Source: an uncultured Bacteroidota bacterium (GTDB taxonomy: Bacteria; Bacteroidota; Bacteroidia; Chitinophagales; Chitinophagaceae). Taken from it: 46,330 bases of DNA. The notes beneath the pieces are model-generated. The model was not told where the DNA came from. It did not search any database and saw only the letters and a program-made list of their open reading frames with translations. The translations under genes were made by a program, and so were the position numbers. Location of the stretch: the NCBI GenBank assembly GCA_903926855.1, contig CAIYKV010000020.1, positions 1 through 46,330 of the forward strand, written 5' to 3'. This document shows positions 26,529 to 36,044 of the stretch, piece by piece (position 1 is the stretch's first letter; each line of letters starts with the position of its first letter).

Positions 26529-28871
26529 ATGGCTAAACATATTGATTTACGTAAAGAGCAGGCATTGGAATACCATTCCAGCGGAAGACCTGGCAAAATT
26601 GAAGTTGTACCTACCAAAGAAGCCAAAACACAAAGAGATCTCTCGCTGGCGTATAGTCCGGGTGTTGCCGAGCCCTGTAAAGAAATTGCCAAAAATCCGG
26701 AAGACGTTTATAAATATACCGCCAAAGGAAACCTGGTTGCAGTAATCACCAATGGCACTGCCGTACTGGGTTTGGGTGATATTGGTCCCGAAGCAAGTAA
26801 ACCCGTAATGGAAGGAAAGGGTGTATTATTCAAAATATTTGCTGATATAGACGTATTTGATATCGAGATCAATGAAAAAGATCCTGAAAAATTTGTACAG
26901 ATTGTAAAATCCCTCGAACCAACATTTGGAGGTATTAATCTGGAAGATATTAAAGCGCCGGAATGTTTTTATATCGAGCAACAATTGCGCGAGCAAATGA
27001 ATATTCCGGTGATGCATGATGACCAGCATGGGACTGCGATTATCAGCAGTGCTGCTTTATTGAATGCATTGGAATTGCAGAAGAAAAAAATAGAAAAAGT
27101 AAGTTTTGTGATCAATGGTGCCGGAGCGGCAGCGATGGCTTGTATTCAATTATATGTGGCACTTGGAGCAAAATATGAAAATTTTATCCTCTTTGATAAG
27201 GACGGGGTATTGCATAAGGATAGAACAGATTTGGGTGAGATAAGAAAAAAATTCGCCGTTAGTAAGAGTGATTGGACCCTTGATAAAGCCATGAAAGATG
27301 CGGATGTATTTTTAGGTCTTAGTGTGGGTAATGTGATTACTCCTGAAATGGTAAAAAGCATGGCCAAAAATCCAATCGTTTTTGCGATGGCCAATCCTGA
27401 TCCTGAAATCAGCTATGAAGATGCCATTGCAGTAAGAAAGGATATTATCATGGCTACCGGAAGATCTGATTATCCTAACCAGGTAAATAATGTATTGGGC
27501 TTCCCCTATATATTTAGAGGTGCATTGGATGTACGTGCCAAACAGATTAATGAAGCCATGAAACTGGCTGCTGTAAAAGCATTGGCCGATCTGGCTAAGT
27601 CGCCTGTGCCGGATATTGTGAACATGGCATATAACCAGAATAATATGTCATTCGGTCCTGAATATATTATTCCGAAACCCTTAGACCCTAGATTATTGGC
27701 AACCGTTGCACCGGCTGTGGCCAAAGCGGCTGTGGATAGTGGTGTTGCGCAAAAACAAATTACCAATTGGGAAGGGTATGCGTTGGAATTAAACAAACGA
27801 CTGGGACTGGACAATCAGTTAATACGTGCCATCGGAAACAAAGCAAGAAGAGATCCGAAACGTTTGGTATTTGCAGAAGCAGACAATCAAAAAATACTCA
27901 AAGCTGCCAGTATTTTATATGATGATGGAATTGCTTATCCGATACTTTTGGGAAATCCTGTTAAGATTAATCGGATTGCGGAAGAAAATAATATTGATCT
28001 GTCTGATATTCCTATTATCGATCCGAAGAGTGATGAGATGGAGGATAAGCGGGATTTTTATGGAGAATTGTTCTTCAAGAAAAGACAACGCAGGGGTATT
28101 AACCAATATGAGAGCAGGAAGATAATGACCGATCGCAATCATTTTGGTTGTATGATGGTGGAAACAGGTGATGCGGATGCAATGTTATCCGGACTCACTA
28201 AAAATTATGCAGAAGCGATTCGCCCGGCATTACAAATTATCGGTACGGAAGAAGGCGTGAAAAAAATTGCCGGTATGTATTTGTTACTTACCAAAAAAGG
28301 CCCTTTGTTTCTGGCAGATACTACAGTAAACTTTAATCCTACTGCCGAAGAGTTGGCAGATATCACATTGATGGTTGCCAAAGAAGTCAGGAATTTTAAT
28401 CTAACTCCCCGGATCGCTATGTTAAGCTATAGTAATTTCGGAAGTAGTGACTCCCCTGAAGCCCGTTTGGTTGCAGAAGCCACAAGATTATTGAAACAAC
28501 GGAATCCATCATTGATTGTGGATGGAGAAATGCAGGGTAGTATTGCTTTTAATAAAGAGATTTTACGAGATAATTATCCTTTTAGTGAATTGGTGGATAA
28601 AGATGTAAACGTACTCATGTTCCCCAATCTTACCTCAGGTAATGTAACCTATAATCTTCTAAAAGAGGTAGGCGGTGCTGATGCCATTGGTCCGATATTA
28701 TTGGGTCTTAAAAAGCCGGTGCATGTTTTACAATTGGGAAGTACGGTTCGTAGTATCATCAATATGGCGCTGGTAGCCGTATTGGATGCACAACTAAAAT
28801 GCAGAATCAATACCGATGAAGTAGTACAAAAAAGCACCTGGTGGAAAAGGCTCAAGAAGAGAAAAAAATAA
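26529..28871 (+). CDS. maeB: NADP-dependent malic enzyme with phosphotransacetylase-like domain
   Basis: A complete 780-residue MaeB-type malic enzyme, converting malate to pyruvate with CO2 and NADPH. The N-terminal malic domain (about residues 15-430) shows [54 protein letters not shown] and the NAD(P) fold [13 protein letters not shown]. The C-terminal half (about 440-780) is the phosphotransacetylase-like regulatory domain, with [17 protein letters not shown] and [13 protein letters not shown]. In other bacteria this domain binds acetyl-CoA to control activity. The gene has a leader of roughly 150 bases and is followed by an MlaE-like permease. Confidence 0.95.
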   Translation: MAKHIDLRKEQALEYHSSGRPGKIEVVPTKEAKTQRDLSLAYSPGVAEPCKEIAKNPEDVYKYTAKGNLVAVITNGTAVLGLGDIGPEASKPVMEGKGVLFKIFADIDVFDIEINEKDPEKFVQIVKSLEPTFGGINLEDIKAPECFYIEQQLREQMNIPVMHDDQHGTAIISSAALLNALELQKKKIEKVSFVINGAGAAAMACIQLYVALGAKYENFILFDKDGVLHKDRTDLGEIRKKFAVSKSDWTLDKAMKDADVFLGLSVGNVITPEMVKSMAKNPIVFAMANPDPEISYEDAIAVRKDIIMATGRSDYPNQVNNVLGFPYIFRGALDVRAKQINEAMKLAAVKALADLAKSPVPDIVNMAYNQNNMSFGPEYIIPKPLDPRLLATVAPAVAKAAVDSGVAQKQITNWEGYALELNKRLGLDNQLIRAIGNKARRDPKRLVFAEADNQKILKAASILYDDGIAYPILLGNPVKINRIAEENNIDLSDIPIIDPKSDEMEDKRDFYGELFFKKRQRRGINQYESRKIMTDRNHFGCMMVETGDADAMLSGLTKNYAEAIRPALQIIGTEEGVKKIAGMYLLLTKKGPLFLADTTVNFNPTAEELADITLMVAKEVRNFNLTPRIAMLSYSNFGSSDSPEARLVAEATRLLKQRNPSLIVDGEMQGSIAFNKEILRDNYPFSELVDKDVNVLMFPNLTSGNVTYNLLKEVGGADAIGPILLGLKKPVHVLQLGSTVRSIINMALVAVLDAQLKCRINTDEVVQKSTWWKRLKKRKK

Positions 28872-28894
28872 TTAACCATATTGCATGGTTAATT
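28870..28894. terminator. Hairpin directly after maeB
   Basis: A perfect 10-bp stem (28870-28879 with 28885-28894) with a 5-base loop, overlapping the maeB stop codon. It lacks a T-run on the plus strand, so it may protect or attenuate the transcript rather than end it. Confidence 0.4.
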
Positions 28895-28897
28895 ATT

Positions 28898-28916
28898 AAT
28901 TATTAATTGTTAATTG
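28898..28916 (+). repeat. 19-base AT-rich repeat, copy C
   Basis: AATTATTAATTGTTAATTG, identical to the copy at 23910. It ends nine bases before the start of the MlaE-like gene. Confidence 0.85.
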
Positions 28917-28925
28917 CTCTAAAGC

Positions 28926-29663
28926 ATGTCATTCTTCACCCATTTAGGTACCTATCTGCTCATGCTCAAGGGAATGTTCACCAAACCCGAGAACTGGCGC
29001 ATGTATTGGAAGGAGTTTATGCACCAGAGTGTTGAGATTGGTGTAGGAGCTTTGCCAATTGTAGTGATTATTTCCATTTTTTTAGGGGCGGTGACCACTG
29101 TTCAAACTGCATATCAATTGGTGAGTCCTTTAGTGCCTTTATCTACGATTTCCCAAATTGTAAGAGATAGTATGATATTAGAGTTATCACCTACCGTAGT
29201 GAGTATTGTACTGGCTGGAGTAGTAGGCAGTAAAATTGCCAGTGAACTGGGAAATATGCGGATTAGTGAACAGATAGATGCTTTGGAAATCATGGGTATT
29301 AATACAAAAAGCTACCTGATCATGCCAAAAATTTTGGCTTCTTTATTAGTGATACCCTGCCTGATTGTGATTTCAGCCGTATTGGGTATTTGGGGAGGAC
29401 GAATAGCCGGTTCTATGTCTGGGATATTGGCAACGGATATTTTTGACCTGGGACTGCGAAAAAACCTCAATATTTATAATATCAATTTTGCTTTATATAA
29501 ATCCTACACATTTGCTTTTATTATTAGTAGTATTTCAGCTTACTATGGATACAATGTAAAAGGCGGGGCATTGGAAATTGGCCGGGCAAGTACCAGCGCA
29601 GTAGTGGTAAGTTGTATCCTGATTCTGGTAGCTGACTACGGATTGGCAGCCCTTTTGTTATAA
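28926..29663 (+). CDS. ABC transporter permease, MlaE-like
   Basis: A 245-residue inner-membrane permease of the MlaE/YrbE family, the channel part of the lipid transport system that works with MlaF and MlaD. Hallmarks are VEIGVGALPIVVIISIFLGAV, LELSPTVVSIVLAGVVGSKIASELGNMRISEQIDALEIMG and the C-terminal YYGYNVKGGALEIGRASTSAVV. These are the EFEA-like and VTVGSAIAAELG-like segments of the family. No MlaF or MlaD gene is next to it; the only MlaF in the window is about 13 kb away in the opposite orientation. It may share a transcript with maeB (54-base gap). Confidence 0.9.
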   Translation: MSFFTHLGTYLLMLKGMFTKPENWRMYWKEFMHQSVEIGVGALPIVVIISIFLGAVTTVQTAYQLVSPLVPLSTISQIVRDSMILELSPTVVSIVLAGVVGSKIASELGNMRISEQIDALEIMGINTKSYLIMPKILASLLVIPCLIVISAVLGIWGGRIAGSMSGILATDIFDLGLRKNLNIYNINFALYKSYTFAFIISSISAYYGYNVKGGALEIGRASTSAVVVSCILILVADYGLAALLL

Positions 29664-29763
29664 TTTCTTTATCTGGTTTTCTTAAATTTTTTCGTGCGGA
29701 AGCAAGTTGGTACATTTAGTATAGTAATTCGGCTATTCTATACTAGTAACTTATCCCTTTACA

Positions 29764-30267
29764 ATGAAAAAGATTTATCTGGCTTTTGCCCTCTTATTCT
29801 CGGCTATCCTAGTACAGGCAGCCTACTCAGATACGGTTAAACTATATCACCCCGAAGCAAATGCCTCGAAAGATATTTCTGAAGCTATTAAACAGGCTAA
29901 AAAAGATAAAAAACATGTGTTGATACAGGCGGGAGGTAATTGGTGTTCCTGGTGTATTCGATTCAATGGATTTACTACAGGCGATCAAAAAATGGATTCT
30001 GCTATCAAAGCCGATTATATTGTGTATCACCTGAATTATAGCAGCGAGAATAAAAATTATGAAGTGTTTAAGAAATATGGTTTCCCTCAGCGGTTTGGTT
30101 TCCCTGTATTTTTAATATTAGATGGAAATGGAACACTGATTCATACCGAGAATTCTTCCTATCTGGAAGAAGGAAAGGGATATAATAAAGGGAAAATTTT
30201 AGAATTCCTGCATAATTGGTCGCTCGGAGCAATGGATGAAGAAAAATATAAATCGGATAAAAAATAA
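29764..30267 (+). CDS. Exported thioredoxin-fold protein (Thioredoxin_7-like)
   Basis: A 167-residue protein with a signal peptide (MKKIYLAFALLFSAILVQAA) and a thioredoxin-like domain. The redox site is Cys61 and Cys64 in GGNWCSWCIRFNGFT, and the cis-proline loop is RFGFPVFLILDGNG. The WCxWC-type site resembles DUF255/Thioredoxin_7 proteins and DsbD C-terminal domains. It probably acts outside the cytoplasm. A 100-base gap before it may hold a promoter. The DUF4442 gene follows after 30 bases. Confidence 0.85.
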   Translation: MKKIYLAFALLFSAILVQAAYSDTVKLYHPEANASKDISEAIKQAKKDKKHVLIQAGGNWCSWCIRFNGFTTGDQKMDSAIKADYIVYHLNYSSENKNYEVFKKYGFPQRFGFPVFLILDGNGTLIHTENSSYLEEGKGYNKGKILEFLHNWSLGAMDEEKYKSDKK

Positions 30268-30297
30268 CCAACTTTTACATTTAGCTGATAACCGCTT

Positions 30298-30783
30298 ATG
30301 AACCCTAATTTCAGTCAGTTTCAAAAGCAGATTACGCATCCCATTAAGTTCCGTATGTTTCTGCTGAACCGACTGCCTTCTGCATTATTTGCCGGACTAC
30401 GCATTAAAAATTTTACTTCAGAAAATGCTGTTGTTACAGTTAAATACAAATGGTTCAACCAAAACCCGTTCCGGTCCATGTATTTTGCTGTTCAATCCAT
30501 GGCAGCAGAAATGAGTACCGGATTATTGGCAACTGCACAAGTGTATAAAAGAAACCCATCGGTAAGTATGTTGGTAGTTGGGTTGGAAGCAAAGTTTTTT
30601 AAAAAAGCGGTTGATACTATTTCATTCACCTGCGCAGATGGGGAGGCTATTGATAAACTGGTTGAAGATGCTATTCTGACCAAACAGGGGAAAACCATTA
30701 CCTGTAAATCGATTGGTACAAATATTGCCGGGGAAATTGTGTCAGAATTTTTAATCACCTGGAGTTTTAAAACAAAATCCTGA
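30298..30783 (+). CDS. DUF4442 (hotdog-fold) protein
   Basis: A 161-residue protein of the DUF4442 family, which has a hotdog fold like thioesterases. The recognisable central region is NQNPFRSMYFAVQSMAAEMSTG, with the helix that in thioesterases approaches the substrate. No signal peptide. The catalytic role, if any, has not been established for the family. The gene sits in a plus-strand run and has no obvious operon partner. Confidence 0.78.
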   Translation: MNPNFSQFQKQITHPIKFRMFLLNRLPSALFAGLRIKNFTSENAVVTVKYKWFNQNPFRSMYFAVQSMAAEMSTGLLATAQVYKRNPSVSMLVVGLEAKFFKKAVDTISFTCADGEAIDKLVEDAILTKQGKTITCKSIGTNIAGEIVSEFLITWSFKTKS

Positions 30784-30866
30784 ATAATTACTTCAATCAG
30801 TATTTTATTCAGTCATTGTAAAATTTCCTGACATTCCATTTGGTTGCAGGAAGAAAAGGAGCCCAT

Positions 30867-32267
30867 ATGAAAATTGCATTTCACGGAGCAGCCAGAACCG
30901 TAACCGGTTCAAAGCACCTGATTAGTTTACAGAATGGAAAACATCTTTTATTGGATTGTGGTATGTTTCAGGGAATGGGAAAAGATACCCAGACCCTGAA
31001 TGAAAATTTTGGATTTGATGCGGGAACAATCGACTACCTGGTTCTTTCGCATGCACATATAGATCATTGCGGACTGATACCCAAATTGGTGAAAGATGGG
31101 TTTAAGGGAGTTATTTATTCTACCCCGGCCACAAAAGAGCTTAGCTCCATCTTATTGGATGATTCGGCAGAAATACAAAGAGATGATACCCGCTTTATCA
31201 ATAAAAGGAGAGCCAAACAAGGGCTTCCCCCTTATGCACCTTTATATGACCTGGAAGATGCGGCGGATGCATTAAACTTGTTTCAGACAGTGGAATATGG
31301 TCAATGGAAAACAATTGAGCCCGGAGTAGATGTGATGTTTACAGATGCCGGTCATATTATTGGCAGTGCTTCTGTGCATCTGCGGATAACCGAGAAGGGC
31401 ACCACAACCCGGCTTACTTTTAGTGGAGATGTTGGCAGGTATAATGACTCGATTCTACGTTCCCCGGCTGTTTTTGAACAGGCTGATTATATTTTACTGG
31501 AAAGCACATACGGAAACAAATTGCACGACGAAATTACAGGCACTGCTGAAACACTCTTGCAATGGATACAGAAAACCTGTATTGACAAAAAAGGAAAACT
31601 GATCATTCCCGCATTTAGTGTAGGCCGTACGCAGGAGATTTTATATGCTTTAAACCAATTGGAGTTGGATCATAAACTCCCAGCGGTTCCTTATTATGTG
31701 GATAGCCCATTAAGCCAGGAAGCCACAGAATTGCTTAAAAAATATCCACAATATTTCAATAAACATATCCGAAAGATCATGGAATCTGATAAGGATCCAT
31801 TTGATTTCAAGGGACTTAATTTTATAAAATCGGTTGATGAAAGTAAACGGCTAAATGATCTGCCTCAGCCCTGTGTGATTATTTCTGCAAGTGGCATGGC
31901 CGATGCAGGAAGGGTGAAACACCATATTATGAATAATATCAGTGATCATAATAATACGATACTAATGGTAGGTTATTGTGAACCACATTCTTTGGGTGGG
32001 AGGCTGATGAATGGAGCCAAAGAAGTAAAAATATTTGGAGAACAATATCGGGTAATTGCAGAAATAGGTCAGATGCGCAGCATGAGCGCCCATGGAGATT
32101 ACGATGATTTATGTCAGTTCATCGCTTGCCAGGATCCTGTTCTTGTAAAAACTTTATTCATTGTTCATGGTGAGTATGATGTGCAGCAGGAATTTGCGGA
32201 TCGACTCCGGCACAAAGGGTATAATAATGTAGTGATACCGGAGTTGCATTCAGAATTTTATCTCTGA
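30867..32267 (+). CDS. MBL-fold RNA-processing-type hydrolase (beta-CASP/RMMBL)
   Basis: A 466-residue metallo-beta-lactamase fold protein with a beta-CASP insertion and a C-terminal RMMBL region, the architecture of bacterial relatives of the CPSF73/YSH1 endoribonuclease. Metal motif HAHIDH lies at residues 62-67; further ligands are in DAGHIIGSA and FSGDVGRYND. The beta-CASP part has IIPAFSVGRTQEILYAL, and the C-terminus has ISASGMADAGRVKHH, SAHGDYDDL and VHGE. A TTG at 30840 is in frame, but the ATG at 30867 is preceded by AAGGAG, a rare good Shine-Dalgarno in this window. An RNA substrate is inferred from the family. Confidence 0.92.
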   Translation: MKIAFHGAARTVTGSKHLISLQNGKHLLLDCGMFQGMGKDTQTLNENFGFDAGTIDYLVLSHAHIDHCGLIPKLVKDGFKGVIYSTPATKELSSILLDDSAEIQRDDTRFINKRRAKQGLPPYAPLYDLEDAADALNLFQTVEYGQWKTIEPGVDVMFTDAGHIIGSASVHLRITEKGTTTRLTFSGDVGRYNDSILRSPAVFEQADYILLESTYGNKLHDEITGTAETLLQWIQKTCIDKKGKLIIPAFSVGRTQEILYALNQLELDHKLPAVPYYVDSPLSQEATELLKKYPQYFNKHIRKIMESDKDPFDFKGLNFIKSVDESKRLNDLPQPCVIISASGMADAGRVKHHIMNNISDHNNTILMVGYCEPHSLGGRLMNGAKEVKIFGEQYRVIAEIGQMRSMSAHGDYDDLCQFIACQDPVLVKTLFIVHGEYDVQQEFADRLRHKGYNNVVIPELHSEFYL

Positions 32268-32324
32268 AATATGCAAACTGAAGTAAATAATAATTAGATA
32301 GCCTATAAACAACTGATTTACCTG

Positions 32325-33500
32325 ATGCCTCAGAATATTCTTACCCGTATTCAAAAAATATTTAACCAGCATTTCGGAGAACCTGATTATATCGTTCGCT
32401 CACCTGGCCGAATTAATATGATTGGTGAGCATACAGATTATAATCTCGGATTTGTATTACCCGCAGCTATCGACAAGGCTATCTATATGGCCATTGGTAA
32501 AAGAGAAGACCAGGAAATACACCTGGTGGCAGCTGATCTGGAAGCAACCTATGTTACAACCATTGAAAATATTGCGTACACCCATCTTGAATGGCCTGAT
32601 TATATATTAGGTGTTGTTGATCAATTATTGAAATCCGGGTATTCGGTAACCGGATTTAACCTGGTAGTTGCCGGGGATGTTCCATTGGGGGCAGGATTGT
32701 CTTCGTCGGCGGCCGTTGAGTGTGCAACCTGCTTTTCTCTAAACACGCTGTTTGCATTGGGATTGGATAGGAAACAAATGGTACAATTGTCCCAAAAAGC
32801 TGAGAACGAATTTGTAGGAGTACAATGTGGTATCATGGATCAGTTTGCCAGCATGTTCGGAAAAAAAGAGCAGGTAATTAAATTGGATTGCAGATCTATA
32901 GAATATGCATACATGCCATTTGATACAAGTGATATCCAAATTGTATTAATGGATACCGGGGTAAAACATTCACTGGCTTCTACTGAGTACAATCAAAGAA
33001 GAATAGAGTGTGAAGAAGGGGTTCGGATCATACAAAAAACCTATCCGTTGGTATTGAGTTTGCGGGATGCGGATAGTAATATGGTGAATGAATGTCTTAA
33101 GGCTGGGGATCCCATTGTGTATAATCGCTGCACCTATATTGTTGAGGAAATACGGCGGTTACAGGATGCCTGTATTAATCTGGTGCAACATGACCTTTCT
33201 GCATTTGGCAAAAAAATGTTTGCTACACATGATGGGCTTAGCCGCTTATATGAGGTAAGCTGTAAAGAAGCAGATGAGCTGGTAGCGGCAGTAAGAAATG
33301 AGCAAACAGTAGTAGGAGCGAGGATGATGGGTGGAGGATTTGGAGGATGTACCATTAACCTGGTTAAAAAGGGCCGGACTGAAGAATTGATAGATAAGGT
33401 AAGCGGCATTTTTTATGCGCAGTTTTCCCGACCGCTCAAAACCTATCTTGTGAATATCGATGATGGAACTTCTCTGGCATTACTAAACAATGAGCAGTAA
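32325..33500 (+). CDS. galK: Galactokinase
   Basis: A 391-residue GHMP kinase that phosphorylates galactose at C1. The galactokinase signature SPGRINMIGEHTDYN is at residues 26-40, the ATP-binding GAGLSSSAA at 122-130, the catalytic Asp172 in CGIMDQF, and the third motif is GARMMGGGFGGCTINLV. Length and motifs are normal. No other Leloir gene is adjacent; the next gene, a MutS-like ATPase, begins two bases after its stop. The family includes N-acetylgalactosamine kinases, but the signature here fits galactokinase. Confidence 0.94.
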   Translation: MPQNILTRIQKIFNQHFGEPDYIVRSPGRINMIGEHTDYNLGFVLPAAIDKAIYMAIGKREDQEIHLVAADLEATYVTTIENIAYTHLEWPDYILGVVDQLLKSGYSVTGFNLVVAGDVPLGAGLSSSAAVECATCFSLNTLFALGLDRKQMVQLSQKAENEFVGVQCGIMDQFASMFGKKEQVIKLDCRSIEYAYMPFDTSDIQIVLMDTGVKHSLASTEYNQRRIECEEGVRIIQKTYPLVLSLRDADSNMVNECLKAGDPIVYNRCTYIVEEIRRLQDACINLVQHDLSAFGKKMFATHDGLSRLYEVSCKEADELVAAVRNEQTVVGARMMGGGFGGCTINLVKKGRTEELIDKVSGIFYAQFSRPLKTYLVNIDDGTSLALLNNEQ

Positions 33501-33502
33501 GT

Positions 33503-35281
33503 ATGCAAAATCAACTACATTCTGTATATACTGCAAGGATAGGTATATACCAAGCTGAAAAAAATAAAATTGCCAATAAGCTGGGATGGATAAGCTTTTG
33601 CAGACTGGTTTTGTTTCTGCTTTTTGCCTGGTTCATGTATAGTTCCATTAAAGACAGATTTCATCATCTTGATCTGGCTTTTGCAATACTGGTGATACCT
33701 TGTTTTCTTTTCCTGGTAGTTCTAACCAGTCAGTTAAAAAGCCGGAATCGATTTCTGGAGCAGCTTATAAAAATTAATGAAAACGAAATCGCGATAGCCA
33801 ATGGGCAGCCTTCTTTTCTGGACAATGGTTCTGCATATGTACAAGAAAATGGATTTACAGTTGATCTGACCCTATTTGGACCGCACTCACTGTTTCACCT
33901 GATAGGCAGGGCAGGTAGTAAAACAGGTAAGGAACAATTGGGTAAGCGATTATCTAAACCTTTTTTAGGGACAAAAGAAATACTAGATGCACAGGCCTGC
34001 ACGAATGAGTTATCAACTAAATTAGACTTCCGGCAAAAACTACTGGCTCATACAGTATTGTTGCAGGAAGATGAAGCATTACCCCAACTCCGTTCGGGAA
34101 TTAATTTGGCTGATTTTTCTGTGTTAGATAGTCAAACCTGGCATTTCCTTTCTATCTTTTGGCCCGCAGCCGGGATCATTCTTACGCTATTATGTATTTG
34201 GAAAAATCAGTACAGTAGTATGTTGGCTTTTGGTTTAGTTGGGTTGATGATATTGTCGCTGGTATTCAAAAAAACTAACCAGCTATACCATCATCTCTCC
34301 AAAAGAAGTTATCTCTATAACCAATATGCAGTATGCTTTGAACTGATTTGTAATGAAAAATTTGTACATCCTTATTTAGTTCATAAACAGGCTGAAATCA
34401 AAAGGGCAGCTGCCGCATTTACACGTTTGGCAAAACTAAGCGGAGTGTTTGATCTCAGAACGAGTTTGTTTTCATTCATTTTTAACGGACTCTTTTTTTT
34501 CGAACTGCATTGTGCAAAAGCCTACCTGCAATGGATCAAACAAAATCAGCCAGAAATCAATACCTGGTTTGATACTATGGGTGAAATAGAACTCATGAAT
34601 TCGCTGGCAGGGTTTCAGTATAATCATCCCTGTTTCATTTTTCCGAAACCAAATCAAAGTACACTATCCATAGAGGCAACCGGAATGGGGCACCCGCTAA
34701 TGAACGAGGAAAAAGCGGTTGTTAATGATATTACTATTGGTCAACATGGAAAACTTCATTTGATTACAGGATCTAATATGTCCGGGAAAAGTACTTTTTT
34801 ACGTACACTCGGCTTAAATATGCTTTTGGCGCAATCCGGAGCCCCGGTATTTGCCAATACTTTTAATTTTTGTCCGGTTCAATTACTTACTTCCTTTCAC
34901 CATATAGATTCTTTAGCAGAAAGTACTTCTTATTTTTATGCCGAATTGAAATCACTTCAATCCATTATACAGGAAGTAGAGAAAGAAACCCCCTCACTGG
35001 TATTACTGGACGAAGTGATGCGGGGAACCAATTCAAAAGATAAACATGACGGAACCGCTTCGCTAATCAAAAAATTACGTCAATTCCCCTGTTTAACACT
35101 AATTGCCACCCATGATACTGAATTGGGTATTTTGGCAGACACTTACCCGGGGGATATTGAGAATTTTTGTTTTGAAAGTGAGCTGACTGAAAATGGACTA
35201 ACTTTTGATTTCAAAAAGAAGAAAGGGGTTGCACAAACAACCAATGCCACTTACCTGATGCAGCAAATGGGAATTATCTGA
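33503..35281 (+). CDS. Membrane-anchored MutS-like ATPase
   Basis: A 592-residue protein with a C-terminal MutS domain V ATPase but no mismatch-recognition domain I. Walker A is GSNMSGKST at 423-431, Walker B LVLLDE at 499-504, and the H-loop ATHD at 535-538. Two pairs of hydrophobic helices are predicted near residues 34-48, 58-76, 213-232 and 240-256, so the middle of the protein is held in the membrane. Such proteins are found in Bacteroidota and are often annotated as mismatch repair proteins, but a repair role is doubtful. It follows galK by two bases and precedes a DUF6629 gene. Confidence 0.88.
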   Translation: MQNQLHSVYTARIGIYQAEKNKIANKLGWISFCRLVLFLLFAWFMYSSIKDRFHHLDLAFAILVIPCFLFLVVLTSQLKSRNRFLEQLIKINENEIAIANGQPSFLDNGSAYVQENGFTVDLTLFGPHSLFHLIGRAGSKTGKEQLGKRLSKPFLGTKEILDAQACTNELSTKLDFRQKLLAHTVLLQEDEALPQLRSGINLADFSVLDSQTWHFLSIFWPAAGIILTLLCIWKNQYSSMLAFGLVGLMILSLVFKKTNQLYHHLSKRSYLYNQYAVCFELICNEKFVHPYLVHKQAEIKRAAAAFTRLAKLSGVFDLRTSLFSFIFNGLFFFELHCAKAYLQWIKQNQPEINTWFDTMGEIELMNSLAGFQYNHPCFIFPKPNQSTLSIEATGMGHPLMNEEKAVVNDITIGQHGKLHLITGSNMSGKSTFLRTLGLNMLLAQSGAPVFANTFNFCPVQLLTSFHHIDSLAESTSYFYAELKSLQSIIQEVEKETPSLVLLDEVMRGTNSKDKHDGTASLIKKLRQFPCLTLIATHDTELGILADTYPGDIENFCFESELTENGLTFDFKKKKGVAQTTNATYLMQQMGII

Positions 35282-35313
35282 TTCTTCATAGGGGTTAAAA
35301 AAAATTAAGGTAT

Positions 35314-35985
35314 ATGTGTTTTTCGGCTAATGCAAGTTTTGGCGCAGGTGCGGTTTTATCTGTTATAGGCGTAGCTACTGTAACCAGTGTTAAAAACCCT
35401 AGACAACTATTCTTTGCTGCCATACCTTTTTTGTTTGGCATTCAGCAGATAATAGAAGGGTTTACCTGGCTAAGTATTATGCATAATGAATATGCAGATT
35501 GGCAATCAGTTTCAGTAAAGGGATTTCTTTTCTTTGCGCATATTCTTTGGCCGGTATGGATACCTTTATCTATGTTGCTTTTAGAAGAAAAGCCCTTTAG
35601 GAAAAGAATTTTGCAATGGATACTGGGTATTGCTATCCTTTTATCTGCAAGTGAATTATACTGCCTGCTTGCATATCCGGCTGATGCGGATAGCACAGGA
35701 CATCATATTGAGTATACCATACATTATCCCCAATTCTATGCTGTTATAACCGAAGCGTTATATGTACTGGTAACGCTGGTACCCTGTTTCTTGTCTGGTA
35801 ATAGGAAGATGTGGCTTTTGGGTACCTCTTTAACCATTTCACTTATACTTTCTGCGGTATTTTTTAAACTATACCTGGTTTCAGTTTGGTGTTTTTTGGC
35901 TGCTATTACCAGTATGGTTGTATATTATATCCTCTTACAGAATAATCCGGTAAAAAAGTTGACACAGAATGAAGAGGGGAGGTAA
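35314..35985 (+). CDS. DUF6629 family membrane protein
   Basis: A 223-residue integral membrane protein with about seven hydrophobic segments. The N-terminus MCFSANASFGAGAVLSVIGV and the following FGIQQIIEGFTWLS are characteristic of the family I know as DUF6629. Function unknown. It lies 32 bases after the MutS-like gene and 59 bases before the UbiA gene, so it could belong to either transcript. Confidence 0.8.
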   Translation: MCFSANASFGAGAVLSVIGVATVTSVKNPRQLFFAAIPFLFGIQQIIEGFTWLSIMHNEYADWQSVSVKGFLFFAHILWPVWIPLSMLLLEEKPFRKRILQWILGIAILLSASELYCLLAYPADADSTGHHIEYTIHYPQFYAVITEALYVLVTLVPCFLSGNRKMWLLGTSLTISLILSAVFFKLYLVSVWCFLAAITSMVVYYILLQNNPVKKLTQNEEGR

Positions 35986-36044
35986 ATTATGTAAGTGTTT
36001 TTTTGCCTGAAAATAAATATCTTACTGAAAACATTCCTATTTAG

